DNA of 43,513 nucleotides from a virus: the IMG/VR virus record IMGVR_UViG_3300005617_000296, positions 1-43,513 of that record; one strand, given 5' to 3'. Position numbers and translations under genes: made by a program. Position 1 is the stretch's first letter, and each line of letters begins with the position of its first letter. Below, one piece after another: positions 25,360-31,854 of the stretch. Under the pieces are notes generated by a model that saw only the letters and a program-made list of their open reading frames with translations, had not been told where the DNA came from and did no database searches.

Positions 25360-26427
25360 TCACAAGAGGCCGCTTTCTTCGATGAAGACCTTCGCGGCTT
25401 CTGCAACGATTGCATTGCCGTAACCCCGCAGTCGTCCCACTCGGGCGGGAGCCCCATGAGCCAGCGGGAATGTGCCGGATTCAACTGGCCGCCACTTGCC
25501 GTCTCGGCACCACACAAAGTCGCTTGGCGTCCAAGGAGAGCATTTACCGGCACGTCCGCTTGCTGGCAAGCTCCGTCCTTCCAATCGCGTGTGGTGGTGG
25601 CCCAACTCGCTAACGCCACTGTCTTCCTGCTGCTGTCCGTGTTGCCCGCTTCGTTGTAGCCGTTCTGTGCCGGCGTGCCGGCCATCGGTGTCGGCCACGC
25701 TGCCGTTGCCGCCTGAAGGCTGAGTGAAGTCAAGCTCACCCCGCAAGCACCGTTCAGCGCGGCTTTGCGCGCCAAGAACTGCTCCGGCGTTCCGCCCGCT
25801 TCCTGCGCCGCTGGTGTCGCCCAGCTTGCCGCGTCCACCAGCGTTGTCCCCGAGTGCGCTTTCTTCGCGCCGGGGGACCTGTTCGCCGTAGCATTGCGCG
25901 TGTTCGATGCGTCGAGCGTGGTGGTGGTGGGCCAGCCAGTATTGGCGGTCTCGGATGTGCGGAGCCCCGACGCTCGCAGCCGGGAACGCAACCGCCCCGA
26001 AGGCATAACCCAGTCCTTCCAAGTCATCTTGTACGAGATCGGTCCAGAGAGCGGCAGCCGGGCTCGCAACCTGCTCTCCAACGACGACTGGAGGGCGGCG
26101 GACTCGGATGAGATGATGCCATGCAGGCCATAGGTGCCGCTCGTCAGCAAACCCTGCGCTCGCGCCTGCTTGGCTGAAAGGCTGGCACGGACAAGATCCC
26201 GTCCAGATAGGGCGATCATCGCTCCATCCGGCTTGCCGCAGGGCGTAACTCCACACGCCGATGCCGGCGAAGAAGTGGCACTGTGCGTAGCCGTCGAGTT
26301 CTCCGGGCACGATGTCTTCGATGCTTCGCTCATCCACGTCTCCGGGCGCAATCAGGTTGCGCCGTATCAGCTCGCGCAGCCACGCGGCAGCCTTCTTGTC
26401 GTACTCGTTGTAATACGCGCCTTTCAC
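25360..26427 (-). CDS. C5-cytosine DNA methyltransferase
   Basis: 355 residues from GTG 26427, which overlaps the previous stop as GTGA and gives the usual phage start (KGAYYNEYDKKAAAWLREL). Motif I FFAGIGVWS (52-60), motif IV SCPCQPFSQ with catalytic Cys81, motif VI GEQV (118-120, Gln replacing the usual Asn), motif VIII RDRQYWLA, and motif X GYGNAIV near the end. The middle (about 180-300) is the target-recognition region. It probably protects phage DNA from host restriction. No partner nuclease is present. Confidence 0.9.
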   Translation of the reverse strand: MKGAYYNEYDKKAAAWLRELIRRNLIAPGDVDERSIEDIVPGELDGYAQCHFFAGIGVWSYALRQAGWSDDRPIWTGSCPCQPFSQAGASAGFADERHLWPAWHHLIRVRRPPVVVGEQVASPAAALWTDLVQDDLEGLGYAFGAVAFPAASVGAPHIRDRQYWLAHHHHARRIEHAQCYGEQVPRREESALGDNAGGRGKLGDTSGAGSGRNAGAVLGAQSRAERCLRGELDFTQPSGGNGSVADTDGRHAGTERLQRSGQHGQQQEDSGVSELGHHHTRLEGRSLPASGRAGKCSPWTPSDFVWCRDGKWRPVESGTFPLAHGAPARVGRLRGYGNAIVAEAAKVFIEESGLL

Positions 26428-26657
26428 CGAGCGCGGTTCAGCAGCGAGCGAAACTTCGCATCTTTCTGCGCGCACGTGAAGCGCGGGTCCTTGCGCACAT
26501 CGTCGAGCGCTGCGGCGAGCGACTCGATACGAAAGCGCCCGGTCGTCCCTTCAGCGAAGGCGAACGCCATACGACGCATTTCCTTGACCGCGGTCGCGCG
26601 GCGCTTGGCGGGGTCCTGCTCTTCGCGCTTCTCTCGAAGATGTTTTGCGGTCGACAC
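26424..26657 (-). CDS. 77-residue basic helical protein, unknown
   Basis: GTG start with GAGG 6 bases upstream. Very basic N-terminal half (KHLREKREEQDPAKRRATAVKE in outline), then a helix with FRIESLAAALDDVRKD. It is coupled to the methyltransferase and directly follows the structured intergenic region. It may bind nucleic acid, judged only from charge. Confidence 0.5.
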   Translation of the reverse strand: MSTAKHLREKREEQDPAKRRATAVKEMRRMAFAFAEGTTGRFRIESLAAALDDVRKDPRFTCAQKDAKFRSLLNRAR

Positions 26658-26714
26658 TTGAACCTCGTTGTAGTTAGGGCGCAGACGTTCGATAGGTCCG
26701 AAACTGGCTCAACT

Positions 26715-26745
26715 GAGCTGCCCCTGCTACCACGGCAGACAGCTC
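26715..26745. repeat. hairpin in the region before the methyltransferase operon
   Basis: GAGCTG (26715-26720) pairs with CAGCTC (26740-26745), and inside it CTGC (26724-26727) pairs with GCAG (26735-26738). It lies directly beside the larger inverted repeat at 26747-26828. On the minus strand both would be in the leader of the gene starting at 26657. Confidence 0.5.
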
Positions 26746-26746
26746 T

Positions 26747-26828
26747 GCGCTTTGAAGAGTGCCTAGGTCGGTTTAAAATTACGAGGAGTCGAACCTCACC
26801 GACTACCGCTGGGCACTCATCAAAGCGC
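26747..26828 (-). ncRNA. three-tier hairpin with tRNA T-arm-like tip (structured leader or small RNA)
   Basis: Three nested inverted repeats are seen directly. Outer arms 26747-26763 and 26812-26828 match over 17 bases with one mismatch. Middle arms GTCGGT (26767-26772) and ACCGAC (26798-26803) match exactly. The inner stem GAGG/CCTC (26783-26786 and 26794-26797) closes a 7-base loop. Read on the minus strand the tip is GAGGTTCGACTCCTC, the shape of a tRNA T arm. No acceptor stem or anticodon arm of a complete tRNA can be drawn. It lies 90 bases before the GTG of the 26657 gene. Transcription from the minus strand is inferred from the neighbours. Confidence 0.5.
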
Positions 26829-26882
26829 CCTCCTCTACCCTAGTCCCCGTTCTCCAAAGTGGGGCTATGCGTGAGGAGGACG

Positions 26883-26938
26883 GCCCTCTCCTGCCTTGTT
26901 CCCCGCAGCCACTGCGGTTATCTGGAACAGGAGAGGGC
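26883..26938 (-). terminator. long hairpin after the ssDNA-binding gene
   Basis: GCCCTCTCCTG (26883-26893) pairs exactly with CAGGAGAGGGC (26928-26938). The pairing continues inward over a 3-4 base bulge (GTTCC with GGAAC), and CCGCAG/CTGCGG (26903-26908/26912-26917) forms a tip. It begins 12 bases beyond the stop of the gene at 26950. No T-tract follows on the minus strand, so it may be a processing or stability element rather than a classical terminator. Confidence 0.55.
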
Positions 26939-26949
26939 TATCACATCGA

Positions 26950-27675
26950 CTAGATCAGCGACGGCGCGCCGGCAGCCGCAGGGGCGGCACCGGGCATCGG
27001 CGCATCGGCATCCGCCGGGCAGATACCGAACTCATCGAGCGAGGCCACACGTCCTCCGCCACCGAAGCGCTTGCCGTGCGCCAGGAACTGAACCCCGGCC
27101 AACTGGCAGTTGATGCGCTTGCCGTATGGCGATGGCTTGCCGTTCGGCGACTGCGCCCAGATTTCCACCACGAGATTGCCGCGGCAGCCCGAATACGGGT
27201 ACTGCGGATCATCGGGCTTGATCTCGACGTTGACGCCGCCACGCGTGACGGCCACGCGGGGCTGACGGGCCGATCGTGCAGCCAAGTAGAAATTGCCGGT
27301 GTACGGCTCTTCCTGCTTGTTGCGACGGTTGCCGTCACGGAGCGGGATCTTGTTCTCGAGCATCAGGCCGCGGAGCACGCCTTCCCAGTTGGGGAGCGTG
27401 ACCATTGCCATCTGGCCGGTGGTCGGATCCTGCGCGCCATATGGGAACTGGCCGGGGGTTTCGCCCCACGCGTTCTTCGCGACTTCGCGCATCGTCGCGC
27501 GAATGAGCTCGAAAGCGGGGTGCTTGACATCGAAGACACCATCGACTTCGTACGAGTACGACTTCTTGCCGGTCACGCGGTCGGTGTTCTCTTTCGGTTG
27601 CGCCGTGTAGAGGTACGAAAAGAGCACGTCGGGGACGAGAATGGTCTTGCTGGTCGGAGAGGCTTGAGCGTTCAT
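26950..27675 (-). CDS. single-stranded DNA-binding protein, DUF2815 family
   Basis: 241 residues. The features fit the DUF2815 phage SSB group: VPDVLFSYLYTAQPKEN near the start, FDVKHPAFELIRATMREVAKNAW, a central KIPLRDGNRRNKQEEPYTGNF region (in outline), a DPQYPYSGCRGNLVVEIWAQ strand pair, and a flexible Pro/Ala-rich tail. Phage SSBs coat single strands at the fork and recruit polymerase. Here the tail lacks the acidic tip of T7 gp2.5. Context with polymerase, helicase, VRR-NUC and DUF2800 nuclease is the standard module. Confidence 0.8.
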   Translation of the reverse strand: MNAQASPTSKTILVPDVLFSYLYTAQPKENTDRVTGKKSYSYEVDGVFDVKHPAFELIRATMREVAKNAWGETPGQFPYGAQDPTTGQMAMVTLPNWEGVLRGLMLENKIPLRDGNRRNKQEEPYTGNFYLAARSARQPRVAVTRGGVNVEIKPDDPQYPYSGCRGNLVVEIWAQSPNGKPSPYGKRINCQLAGVQFLAHGKRFGGGGRVASLDEFGICPADADAPMPGAAPAAAGAPSLI

Positions 27676-27721
27676 AGATTCCTGAGAGTTAAGTCAGTGG
27701 TTAGGAGGGGACGTTGTCAGA

Positions 27722-27910
27722 CTATCGCACAGCCTGCTCAGCGGTCAAGGCCACGAGCTCTCTCATGCGCGCTATCAATCGCGCTTTCGCGCCGGCTAGT
27801 GCGCTGAGAGCTTCTTCGCAATTGGCATTGGCTTGCTCGAGGACTGCTTTGGCGCTGTACAAGCGCCTTTCGGCATCGTGGTACGCGGTTTCTAACTCAG
27901 ACAGGGTCAT
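27722..27910 (-). CDS. 62-residue coiled-coil protein, unknown
   Basis: Nearly all of it is one helix with a heptad pattern (LSELETAYHDAERRLYSAKAV, then ALAGAKARLIARMRELVAL; quoted in parts). ATGA overlap upstream. Probably an oligomeric accessory factor. No family recognised. Confidence 0.55.
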   Translation of the reverse strand: MTLSELETAYHDAERRLYSAKAVLEQANANCEEALSALAGAKARLIARMRELVALTAEQAVR

Positions 27911-28092
27911 GCGAGCTCCTTTATTCGACCTTCGTGGGGTGGGACGTTACCTATGTGAAATTTGTGACAGTGTCGGCAGGCGTACGGGCGCATCGGCGAG
28001 CGGTTATTCCGCGCGGCATTCTTGGCCGCACCCTTCGCTTGCGTGAAGGTCAGGAACTGGCGCTTGCCAAGGCAGCCGGCGGAGTTCGTCAT
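27907..28092 (-). CDS. small zinc-finger protein
   Basis: 61 residues from ATG 28092. A basic helix (TQAKGAAKNAARNNR) is followed by YACRHCHKFHIG, a CxxC...H pattern common in small phage zinc fingers. A longer upstream frame is Arg/Ser-rich and overlaps another gene, so I reject it. It may bind nucleic acid. Confidence 0.6.
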   Translation of the reverse strand: MTNSAGCLGKRQFLTFTQAKGAAKNAARNNRSPMRPYACRHCHKFHIGNVPPHEGRIKELA

Positions 28093-28094
28093 AA

Positions 28095-28196
28095 CTATTT
28101 CGCAGTGAAAAACGAGAAGCCTATCCAAAGTGCGGCTATCCAGCAGCCCATTAGGAGCAGCCACAGCGGCAGCGGAATGCGGTCTTTTTTGCTCAT
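28095..28196 (-). CDS. 33-residue membrane microprotein
   Basis: ATG 28196 overlaps the DUF2800 stop exactly as ATGA, and TAG ends 2 bases before the next ATG. The sequence is MSKKDRIP, then one transmembrane helix (PLWLLLMGCWIAALWIGF) and a short tail. Basic N-terminus followed by the helix predicts N-in topology. The perfect fit between neighbours supports a real gene. Confidence 0.6.
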   Translation of the reverse strand: MSKKDRIPLPLWLLLMGCWIAALWIGFSFFTAK

Positions 28197-29425
28197 ACCG
28201 GCGCCTGCACCGGAAACTCGACCTGCCCCGTCGCGACGGCCTGCTTAGGCGAGTCATCGCGCACGAGAGACTTCGCACCTTCGGTCTGGTGCATGTTGCC
28301 GACGAGCACAGCCCACGCCAAGTCCTCTTTCTTTTTCAGCTTCTTCTCGGCTTCCGTCGGGCTGATGATCTCGCGCGGCTTGAATGCGCCATCAGCCAGC
28401 TTTTCCACCATTACGCGCTCGGCGAGTGCGGGGTCAATCCACTTGCGGTTGCCCGCGCGCCCGTTGACGACCTTCCAGCCAGGCAGCGTGCGCCCTAGCA
28501 TGACGGCGCGCGTATGTGCTTCGGCCTTGATGTCGCTGCACCACTGCTCGATGGTGTCCACGCGGTCGCGCGCGGCGGCGAGCGCCTCGTCGGTAAGCAG
28601 CGTCGGTGCAGTCTTCGCTGGTTGCCGATGTACTAAATCGTGCAGCGGCGCTCCGGTCTGTTGGAAAGGCTCGGCTACCGGAAACATGTCGAGCATCTTG
28701 TTAGCCCGCGCGGCGCACGAGCCTTTGATCGGGCACCAGCGGCATTGTTTGTCACCGGGCGTGAAGTCGTGCGCTGTAACGGCCATCGGGTTCTGGTACA
28801 GCGAGTATGCGCGCTTGAACCTTGGTTTGTTCTCTTTCACCCACGCGTCGATCTCTTCGACCGTGTACGTGTGCTCGCTGTAGTGGTTGATGCGCGGCTG
28901 GTGGATCCCGAGCTTCACGAACTTCCAGTCGTGCGAGAGCGCGAACTTGCGAAGTGCCGCAGCTCCGTACTGAATCAGCTGCTCGTTATTTTCCGCGAAG
29001 ACGACTTCGCCGCGGCCGAATTTGAGATCATCGACGTGGATGGTGTCGTGCTCGAAGTCGAGCGTGATCGCATCGCCGGTGCCGCCCTGCCCGGAGACCC
29101 CCACAACATCCGACGTATCAAGTCGAACTTCATAGTATTGAGCTCCAGGGATCTTTCTAATCGCGTCAACGTATTTTTGCGCATGGGCAGCGTTCTCCTC
29201 GTCGATCGTGAACTTGAAGCCGTCGGCTTCGTGCATCTTGCCGACTTCTTCGGCGCACTCTGTACCGTGCTCCAAGGCGAACGCCGCGATCTCGTGATAC
29301 GCCGTACCTTCCGCCGCGTACTCACTCGGCGGGTTCGGCGCGTTCTTGCCGGCCGCGAGCGCCGCAGCGCAGCGCAGTATCATGGCGCCCTTGCTGGGTG
29401 AGAGGACCGCGTGAATGCCGCTCAT
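28193..29425 (-). CDS. DUF2800 nuclease (Cas4/RecB-like PD-(D/E)XK with Fe-S cluster)
   Basis: 410 residues. Cys19 near the N-terminus and the C-terminal CRWCPIKGSC (about 233-242) give the four cysteines of a Cas4/AddB-type iron-sulfur site. His44-Glu45 (GTAYHEIA), GGTGDAITLDF (Asp near 117) and VDDLKFGRGEVVF (Asp-x-Lys) are the nuclease motifs, followed by ENNEQLIQYGAAAL, typical of DUF2800. It is an exonuclease for recombination or end processing, encoded next to the SSB. It is flanked on both sides by tiny membrane-protein genes joined by overlaps. Confidence 0.85.
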   Translation of the reverse strand: MSGIHAVLSPSKGAMILRCAAALAAGKNAPNPPSEYAAEGTAYHEIAAFALEHGTECAEEVGKMHEADGFKFTIDEENAAHAQKYVDAIRKIPGAQYYEVRLDTSDVVGVSGQGGTGDAITLDFEHDTIHVDDLKFGRGEVVFAENNEQLIQYGAAALRKFALSHDWKFVKLGIHQPRINHYSEHTYTVEEIDAWVKENKPRFKRAYSLYQNPMAVTAHDFTPGDKQCRWCPIKGSCAARANKMLDMFPVAEPFQQTGAPLHDLVHRQPAKTAPTLLTDEALAAARDRVDTIEQWCSDIKAEAHTRAVMLGRTLPGWKVVNGRAGNRKWIDPALAERVMVEKLADGAFKPREIISPTEAEKKLKKKEDLAWAVLVGNMHQTEGAKSLVRDDSPKQAVATGQVEFPVQAPV

Positions 29426-29553
29426 TTTTCGCCTCTGATGATCGCTACGAAAGCGATCAGAAAGAGGGCGTCAACTAGCGCGCACCAAGTCGAGCGGGTG
29501 CTGATGTCCCATGCCAGCAGGCACGTATAGAAACCGCACAGGTACCTGCTCAT
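29422..29553 (-). CDS. 43-residue membrane microprotein
   Basis: ATG 29553 shares ATGA with the previous stop, and its own TGA shares ATGA with the nuclease start, so the frame fits exactly between two genes. Sequence MSRYLCGFYTCLLAWDIS, then a transmembrane helix (WCALVDALFLIAFVAIIRG). Unknown role. Confidence 0.6.
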   Translation of the reverse strand: MSRYLCGFYTCLLAWDISTRSTWCALVDALFLIAFVAIIRGEK

Positions 29554-29762
29554 TCGGGCCTCGGCACGATCACAACCGGACGCTGCCATTCGCACGTCAC
29601 ACCGATGCTGATGTAGGCAACGCAGCGAGTGCCGTCGCTCAACTGAAACTCCTTGAAGGTGCTCCCGTCCACGTAATACCTGACGTACGAGCGATCCAGC
29701 GTGGCGACCGGACCGTCACAACCGACGAGTGCGCACAGCGCCAGTAGATAGATGCGTTTCAT
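29550..29762 (-). CDS. small lipoprotein
   Basis: 70 residues from ATG 29762 (ATGA overlap). MKRIYLLALCALVGCDGP is a lipoprotein signal with lipobox LVGC and Asp at +2, which in enteric bacteria favours retention in the inner membrane. The mature part is beta-like with two Cys (TRCVAYISIGVTCEW), possibly disulfide-linked in the periplasm. In early phage regions such proteins often block superinfection; that role is a guess here. Confidence 0.6.
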   Translation of the reverse strand: MKRIYLLALCALVGCDGPVATLDRSYVRYYVDGSTFKEFQLSDGTRCVAYISIGVTCEWQRPVVIVPRPE

Positions 29763-29944
29763 GACTTCCCTCGCATGGTTTCGATGCGGTTGAATGCGCG
29801 GCCGTACTCGCGGGCTTGCGTCAGAAGTTCGCGCATCTTCCAAGCCGGTGCGCCGACGCCTAAGTTCTGCGCCTTCTCGATGAGTTCCGTCGCTGCCTCT
29901 TCGAGCTTGCGGCGGGCGCCGCGGTATTCAGTGGGGCTAGCCAT
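29759..29944 (-). CDS. 61-residue helical protein, unknown
   Basis: Mostly amphipathic helices (ARRKLEEAATELIEKAQNL, then LLTQAREYGRAFNRIETM). Overlaps the upstream stop by 8 bases (ATGGCTAG) and the downstream ATG as ATGA. No family recognised. Confidence 0.5.
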   Translation of the reverse strand: MASPTEYRGARRKLEEAATELIEKAQNLGVGAPAWKMRELLTQAREYGRAFNRIETMRGKS

Positions 29945-30149
29945 TGAGCAACTCCGCTTCGATGAGAGTTTGCCGAGCTTCGGCGATGCTGCGCCCGATG
30001 GCGCAGAAGCCTGGGCCGGAGAGGTTCTGCCGCACGAGGCAGCAGAAGGGGGAGGGTTCGAATTCCCAGGCGACGGGGCTACGCTGTGGGAGGCCCGTCT
30101 CGTAGAACCGGATCAGCGATCCCGTCACTCGTCTTGCCAGAATCATCAT
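29937..30149 (-). CDS. 70-residue protein overlapping its upstream neighbour, unknown
   Basis: Best start ATG 30149 (or the next ATG at 30146), with AAGGCG upstream. It overlaps the preceding gene by 71 bases, more than is usual here, so the start may be wrong. Contains two adjacent Cys (SPFCCLVRQN) and a C-terminal helix (SIAEARQTLIEAELL). Unknown. Confidence 0.4.
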   Translation of the reverse strand: MMILARRVTGSLIRFYETGLPQRSPVAWEFEPSPFCCLVRQNLSGPGFCAIGRSIAEARQTLIEAELLNG

Positions 30150-30399
30150 TGGTTGCGCCTTGCATGGGTGGGCTGTGGACCTTGATCGTGTGCTTGAAGT
30201 ACGCACGCGTCATGGTCTCGAGCACTCGCTTCGCTTGGGCGAAGTCGTGTCGGTTGAGCCCAAGCAGCCACTGCTTGAACTCTTCCGCGTATCGGTGATG
30301 ACGATCGGACAGAGCCCCCGGCTTCGGTTTGACAGCCCCTTCCGCCGCGGCAGGAACAACGGCAGAAGGAGTCTCCGAAACCGGGGGCGAGTCGTTCAT
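30079..30399 (-). CDS. 106-residue protein with helical core, unknown
   Basis: ATG 30399 shares TGATG with the previous stop. The first 30 residues are Pro/Ala-rich and flexible. A helical core follows (HHRYAEEFKQWLLGLNRHDF, then AKRVLETMTRAYF), and the tail is polar. No motif known to me. Confidence 0.55.
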   Translation of the reverse strand: MNDSPPVSETPSAVVPAAAEGAVKPKPGALSDRHHRYAEEFKQWLLGLNRHDFAQAKRVLETMTRAYFKHTIKVHSPPMQGATNDDSGKTSDGIADPVLRDGPPTA

Positions 30400-30830
30400 C
30401 AGATCAGGCTCGGCGTGGCAGGCGTCCCCTGCAACTTCGCAATAGCGGCCTTGACCTTGTTGTGGAACTCCGGAATGTTCGACTGCGGCATAGCCGTCAT
30501 CTTCTGCACTCCGAACTCGGCCAAGACCGCAACCGCAGTCGCGCGGTCGAGCTCGGCGAGAATCGACAAGTCGTCTCCCGCGGCCTTGATCTGCGCCGGC
30601 GTCACGGCAGCGGCCGTATCGGCGGTCGCAAGGCGGGCAGTCGGAGGAGTGGCGACGGGGGCGGCAGCGGCAGCGGCAGGAGCCGGAGCGGGCGCCGGCG
30701 CAGGAGCTGCGGCAGGCTTAGCTTTCGCGGCAGCGGGCTTCAGTGTGACTTGCGCGAGCGATGCCTTCAGGCATTCGGTGTTCTCGCGAACGGCGGCGGT
30801 GAGATCGGCGATGGCGGCTTCGACTGACAT
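30399..30830 (-). CDS. 143-residue protein with Ala-Pro linker, first gene after a structured leader
   Basis: ATG 30830 with GGAGA upstream. Residues 1-30 form a helix (VEAAIADLTAAVRENTECL). About 36-75 is an Ala/Pro/Lys linker. The C-terminal domain (DDLSILAELDRATAVAVLAE, then NIPEFHNKVKAAIAKLQG) is helical. The two-domain, linker-joined plan resembles small phage replication or SSB-associated factors, but no family is recognised. It opens the operon of the DUF2800 nuclease and SSB. Confidence 0.55.
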   Translation of the reverse strand: MSVEAAIADLTAAVRENTECLKASLAQVTLKPAAAKAKPAAAPAPAPAPAPAAAAAAPVATPPTARLATADTAAAVTPAQIKAAGDDLSILAELDRATAVAVLAEFGVQKMTAMPQSNIPEFHNKVKAAIAKLQGTPATPSLI

Positions 30831-30856
30831 GGAATCTCCGTGGGTGTGGATATGGT

Positions 30857-30952
30857 GTTGAGCTTTACACGGCGCCCCGGCCCTACGCCGTAGTCGCTGG
30901 TGCGCAGCTTTCAGGTTCGGTTTGCACCCGAAGGCGCCTTGCAAAGCTCAAC
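30857..30952 (-). ncRNA. cloverleaf-like structured leader (candidate cis-regulatory RNA)
   Basis: Outer arms 30857-30876 and 30933-30952 pair over 20 positions: 10 perfect pairs (GTTGAGCTTT/AAAGCTCAAC), then a 4-base stretch with one mismatch and one wobble, then GGCGCC/GGCGCC. Inside are three small hairpins: CTAC-GCC-GTAG (30883-30893), GCTG-GTGCG-CAGC (30896-30908), and TTCGG/CCGAA (30916-30920/30928-30932). It ends 26 bases before the ATG at 30830 and starts a few bases after the expected start of transcription of a candidate promoter. I recognise no known riboswitch family. Orientation is inferred from gene direction; the dyad itself is symmetrical. Confidence 0.55.
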
Positions 30953-30966
30953 TACATCGAGCCGCG

Positions 30967-30996
30967 ACCTTACGCCAGCTAACAATCGCGAGTCAA
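30967..30996 (-). promoter_or_regulatory. candidate sigma-70-like promoter for the nuclease/SSB operon
   Basis: On the minus strand TTGACT (30996-30991; 5 of 6 of TTGACA) is followed after 18 bases by TAAGGT (30972-30967; 3 of 6 of TATAAT). AT-rich sequence (AAATATTTC) lies just upstream. It sits between a terminator and the structured leader, as a promoter should. The weak -10 limits confidence. Confidence 0.35.
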
Positions 30997-31016
30997 GAAA
31001 TATTTGCGCAAAAGAA

Positions 31017-31042
31017 AGCCCCCGATAAACGGGGGCTCTTTT
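31017..31042. terminator. bidirectional rho-independent terminator
   Basis: AGCCCCCG (31017-31024) and CGGGGGCT (31030-31037) form an 8-bp stem with the loop ATAAA. The plus strand continues CTTTT after the stem, and the minus strand continues TTCTTTT. It would end leftward transcription of the gene at 31065-31712. Confidence 0.85.
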
Positions 31043-31064
31043 CGTGCTCCTGACGGGAGCTATG

Positions 31065-31712
31065 TCAATGGGCTGCGCGTACCTCGGGTGGGTGCCGTCG
31101 CAGCGATACGGGTCGCAGACGCTGCACGGGCGCGGGGCCAGCAACCCCTAGATCGGCAAGTCCCATGCTCAGTATCCGCTCGCCTTCGGGCTGGGGCAGC
31201 TGCGCCACCAAGTCCGATATCCGGCCGACCAGGCGCATGACCGTCTTCTCGGCGCGTGCGGCGCTCAGCGGCCGCGGGGCCGAATGCTCCCTCACCCATC
31301 GAGAAAGGTTACTTTTCGAAGCCTCGCCGATCGGCGTCAGGACGTTCCAGCCGAGCTTGATCGCTCGCCGTAGTGTCGATGCCGATGAGCGCGCGAAGCT
31401 CGTCTTAGCGTTGCGCTCGAGCGCACCGAGCCCCTCGGGGACCGCAGCGAGCACCGCCTCGTAGTAGGTCGCATTGACCTTCTCGAAGGCCGCCATTGCT
31501 GCCTCTTCGGTGGGCTTGGCGTGATTGCCACGCAGAGCGCGCAGCACAGGCTTGCCGATGAGCTCGACCTGCACCCCTGCCAGGAGGCTGCGCAGGTACG
31601 TCGCACGTCCGCCGACCTCCGCGTCGGTGTGATTGATGATCTCGCGAGCGAGGGCCGTGATGTCTTTCGGGGTGGCAGCGAAGACGATTCCATTCAGCAT
31701 TTCGTGTTTCAT
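31065..31712 (-). CDS. 215-residue protein, own transcription unit, unknown
   Basis: ATG 31712 with GGAGAA upstream. The sequence is mostly helical (TPKDITALAREIINHTDAEV, YLRSLLAGVQVELIGKP, KTVMRLVGRISDLVAQLPQ) with a basic region near the middle (ASTLRRAIKLGW) and a basic C-terminus (QRLRPVSLRRHPPEVR). It stands alone between a candidate operator-promoter and a terminator, which suggests separate regulation. It could be a regulatory or structural early protein. No family recognised. Confidence 0.6.
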   Translation of the reverse strand: MKHEMLNGIVFAATPKDITALAREIINHTDAEVGGRATYLRSLLAGVQVELIGKPVLRALRGNHAKPTEEAAMAAFEKVNATYYEAVLAAVPEGLGALERNAKTSFARSSASTLRRAIKLGWNVLTPIGEASKSNLSRWVREHSAPRPLSAARAEKTVMRLVGRISDLVAQLPQPEGERILSMGLADLGVAGPAPVQRLRPVSLRRHPPEVRAAH

Positions 31713-31739
31713 GAGAGTTCTCCGTTTTGAGGGTTCGAT

Positions 31740-31764
31740 CCCCGGCGACGACATGCCGCCGGGG
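31740..31764 (-). repeat. leader hairpin before the 31712 start
   Basis: CCCCGGCG (31740-31747) pairs perfectly with CGCCGGGG (31757-31764) around a 9-base loop, 27 bases upstream of the ATG at 31712. There is no T-tract. It may stabilise the message or influence ribosome access. Confidence 0.5.
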
Positions 31765-31803
31765 TGGGAGAACTGTGCGCTACCGCTCAAAGATAAGCAG
31801 TCA

Positions 31804-31854
31804 GACAATGGATTATTGTCATGTAGGGTAACCCCTACGTGTTACGTTATATCA
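31804..31854 (-). promoter_or_regulatory. extended -10 promoter with two operator-like dyads
   Basis: On the minus strand TGATATAAC (31854-31846) is an extended -10 (TG-n-TATAAC). About 7 bases downstream, where transcription should begin, lie two inverted repeats: GTAGGG/CCCTAC (31823-31828/31833-31838, one further mismatch outside), and GACAAT-GGATT-ATTGTC (31804-31820, perfect arms). Dyads over a start site are the usual place for a repressor. No -35 is seen, as is allowed for extended -10 promoters. Confidence 0.45.

Noticed and set aside
25350-26351. Second frame across the cytosine methyltransferase
   Set aside because: The other frame carries all methyltransferase motifs (FAGIG, PCQP, GNAIV) and fits its neighbours by overlap; this one has none.
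26783-26797. Minus-strand GAGGTTCGACTCCTC as the T arm of a tRNA gene
   Set aside because: The 7-base loop and stem look right, but the acceptor 3' strand would be TAATTTT and no matching 5' strand, D arm or 7-base anticodon loop occurs upstream. It is kept as part of a hairpin instead.
30911-31144. 77-codon minus-strand frame between the terminator and the structured leader
   Set aside because: It runs through the bidirectional terminator and into the structured element, with no ribosome site.
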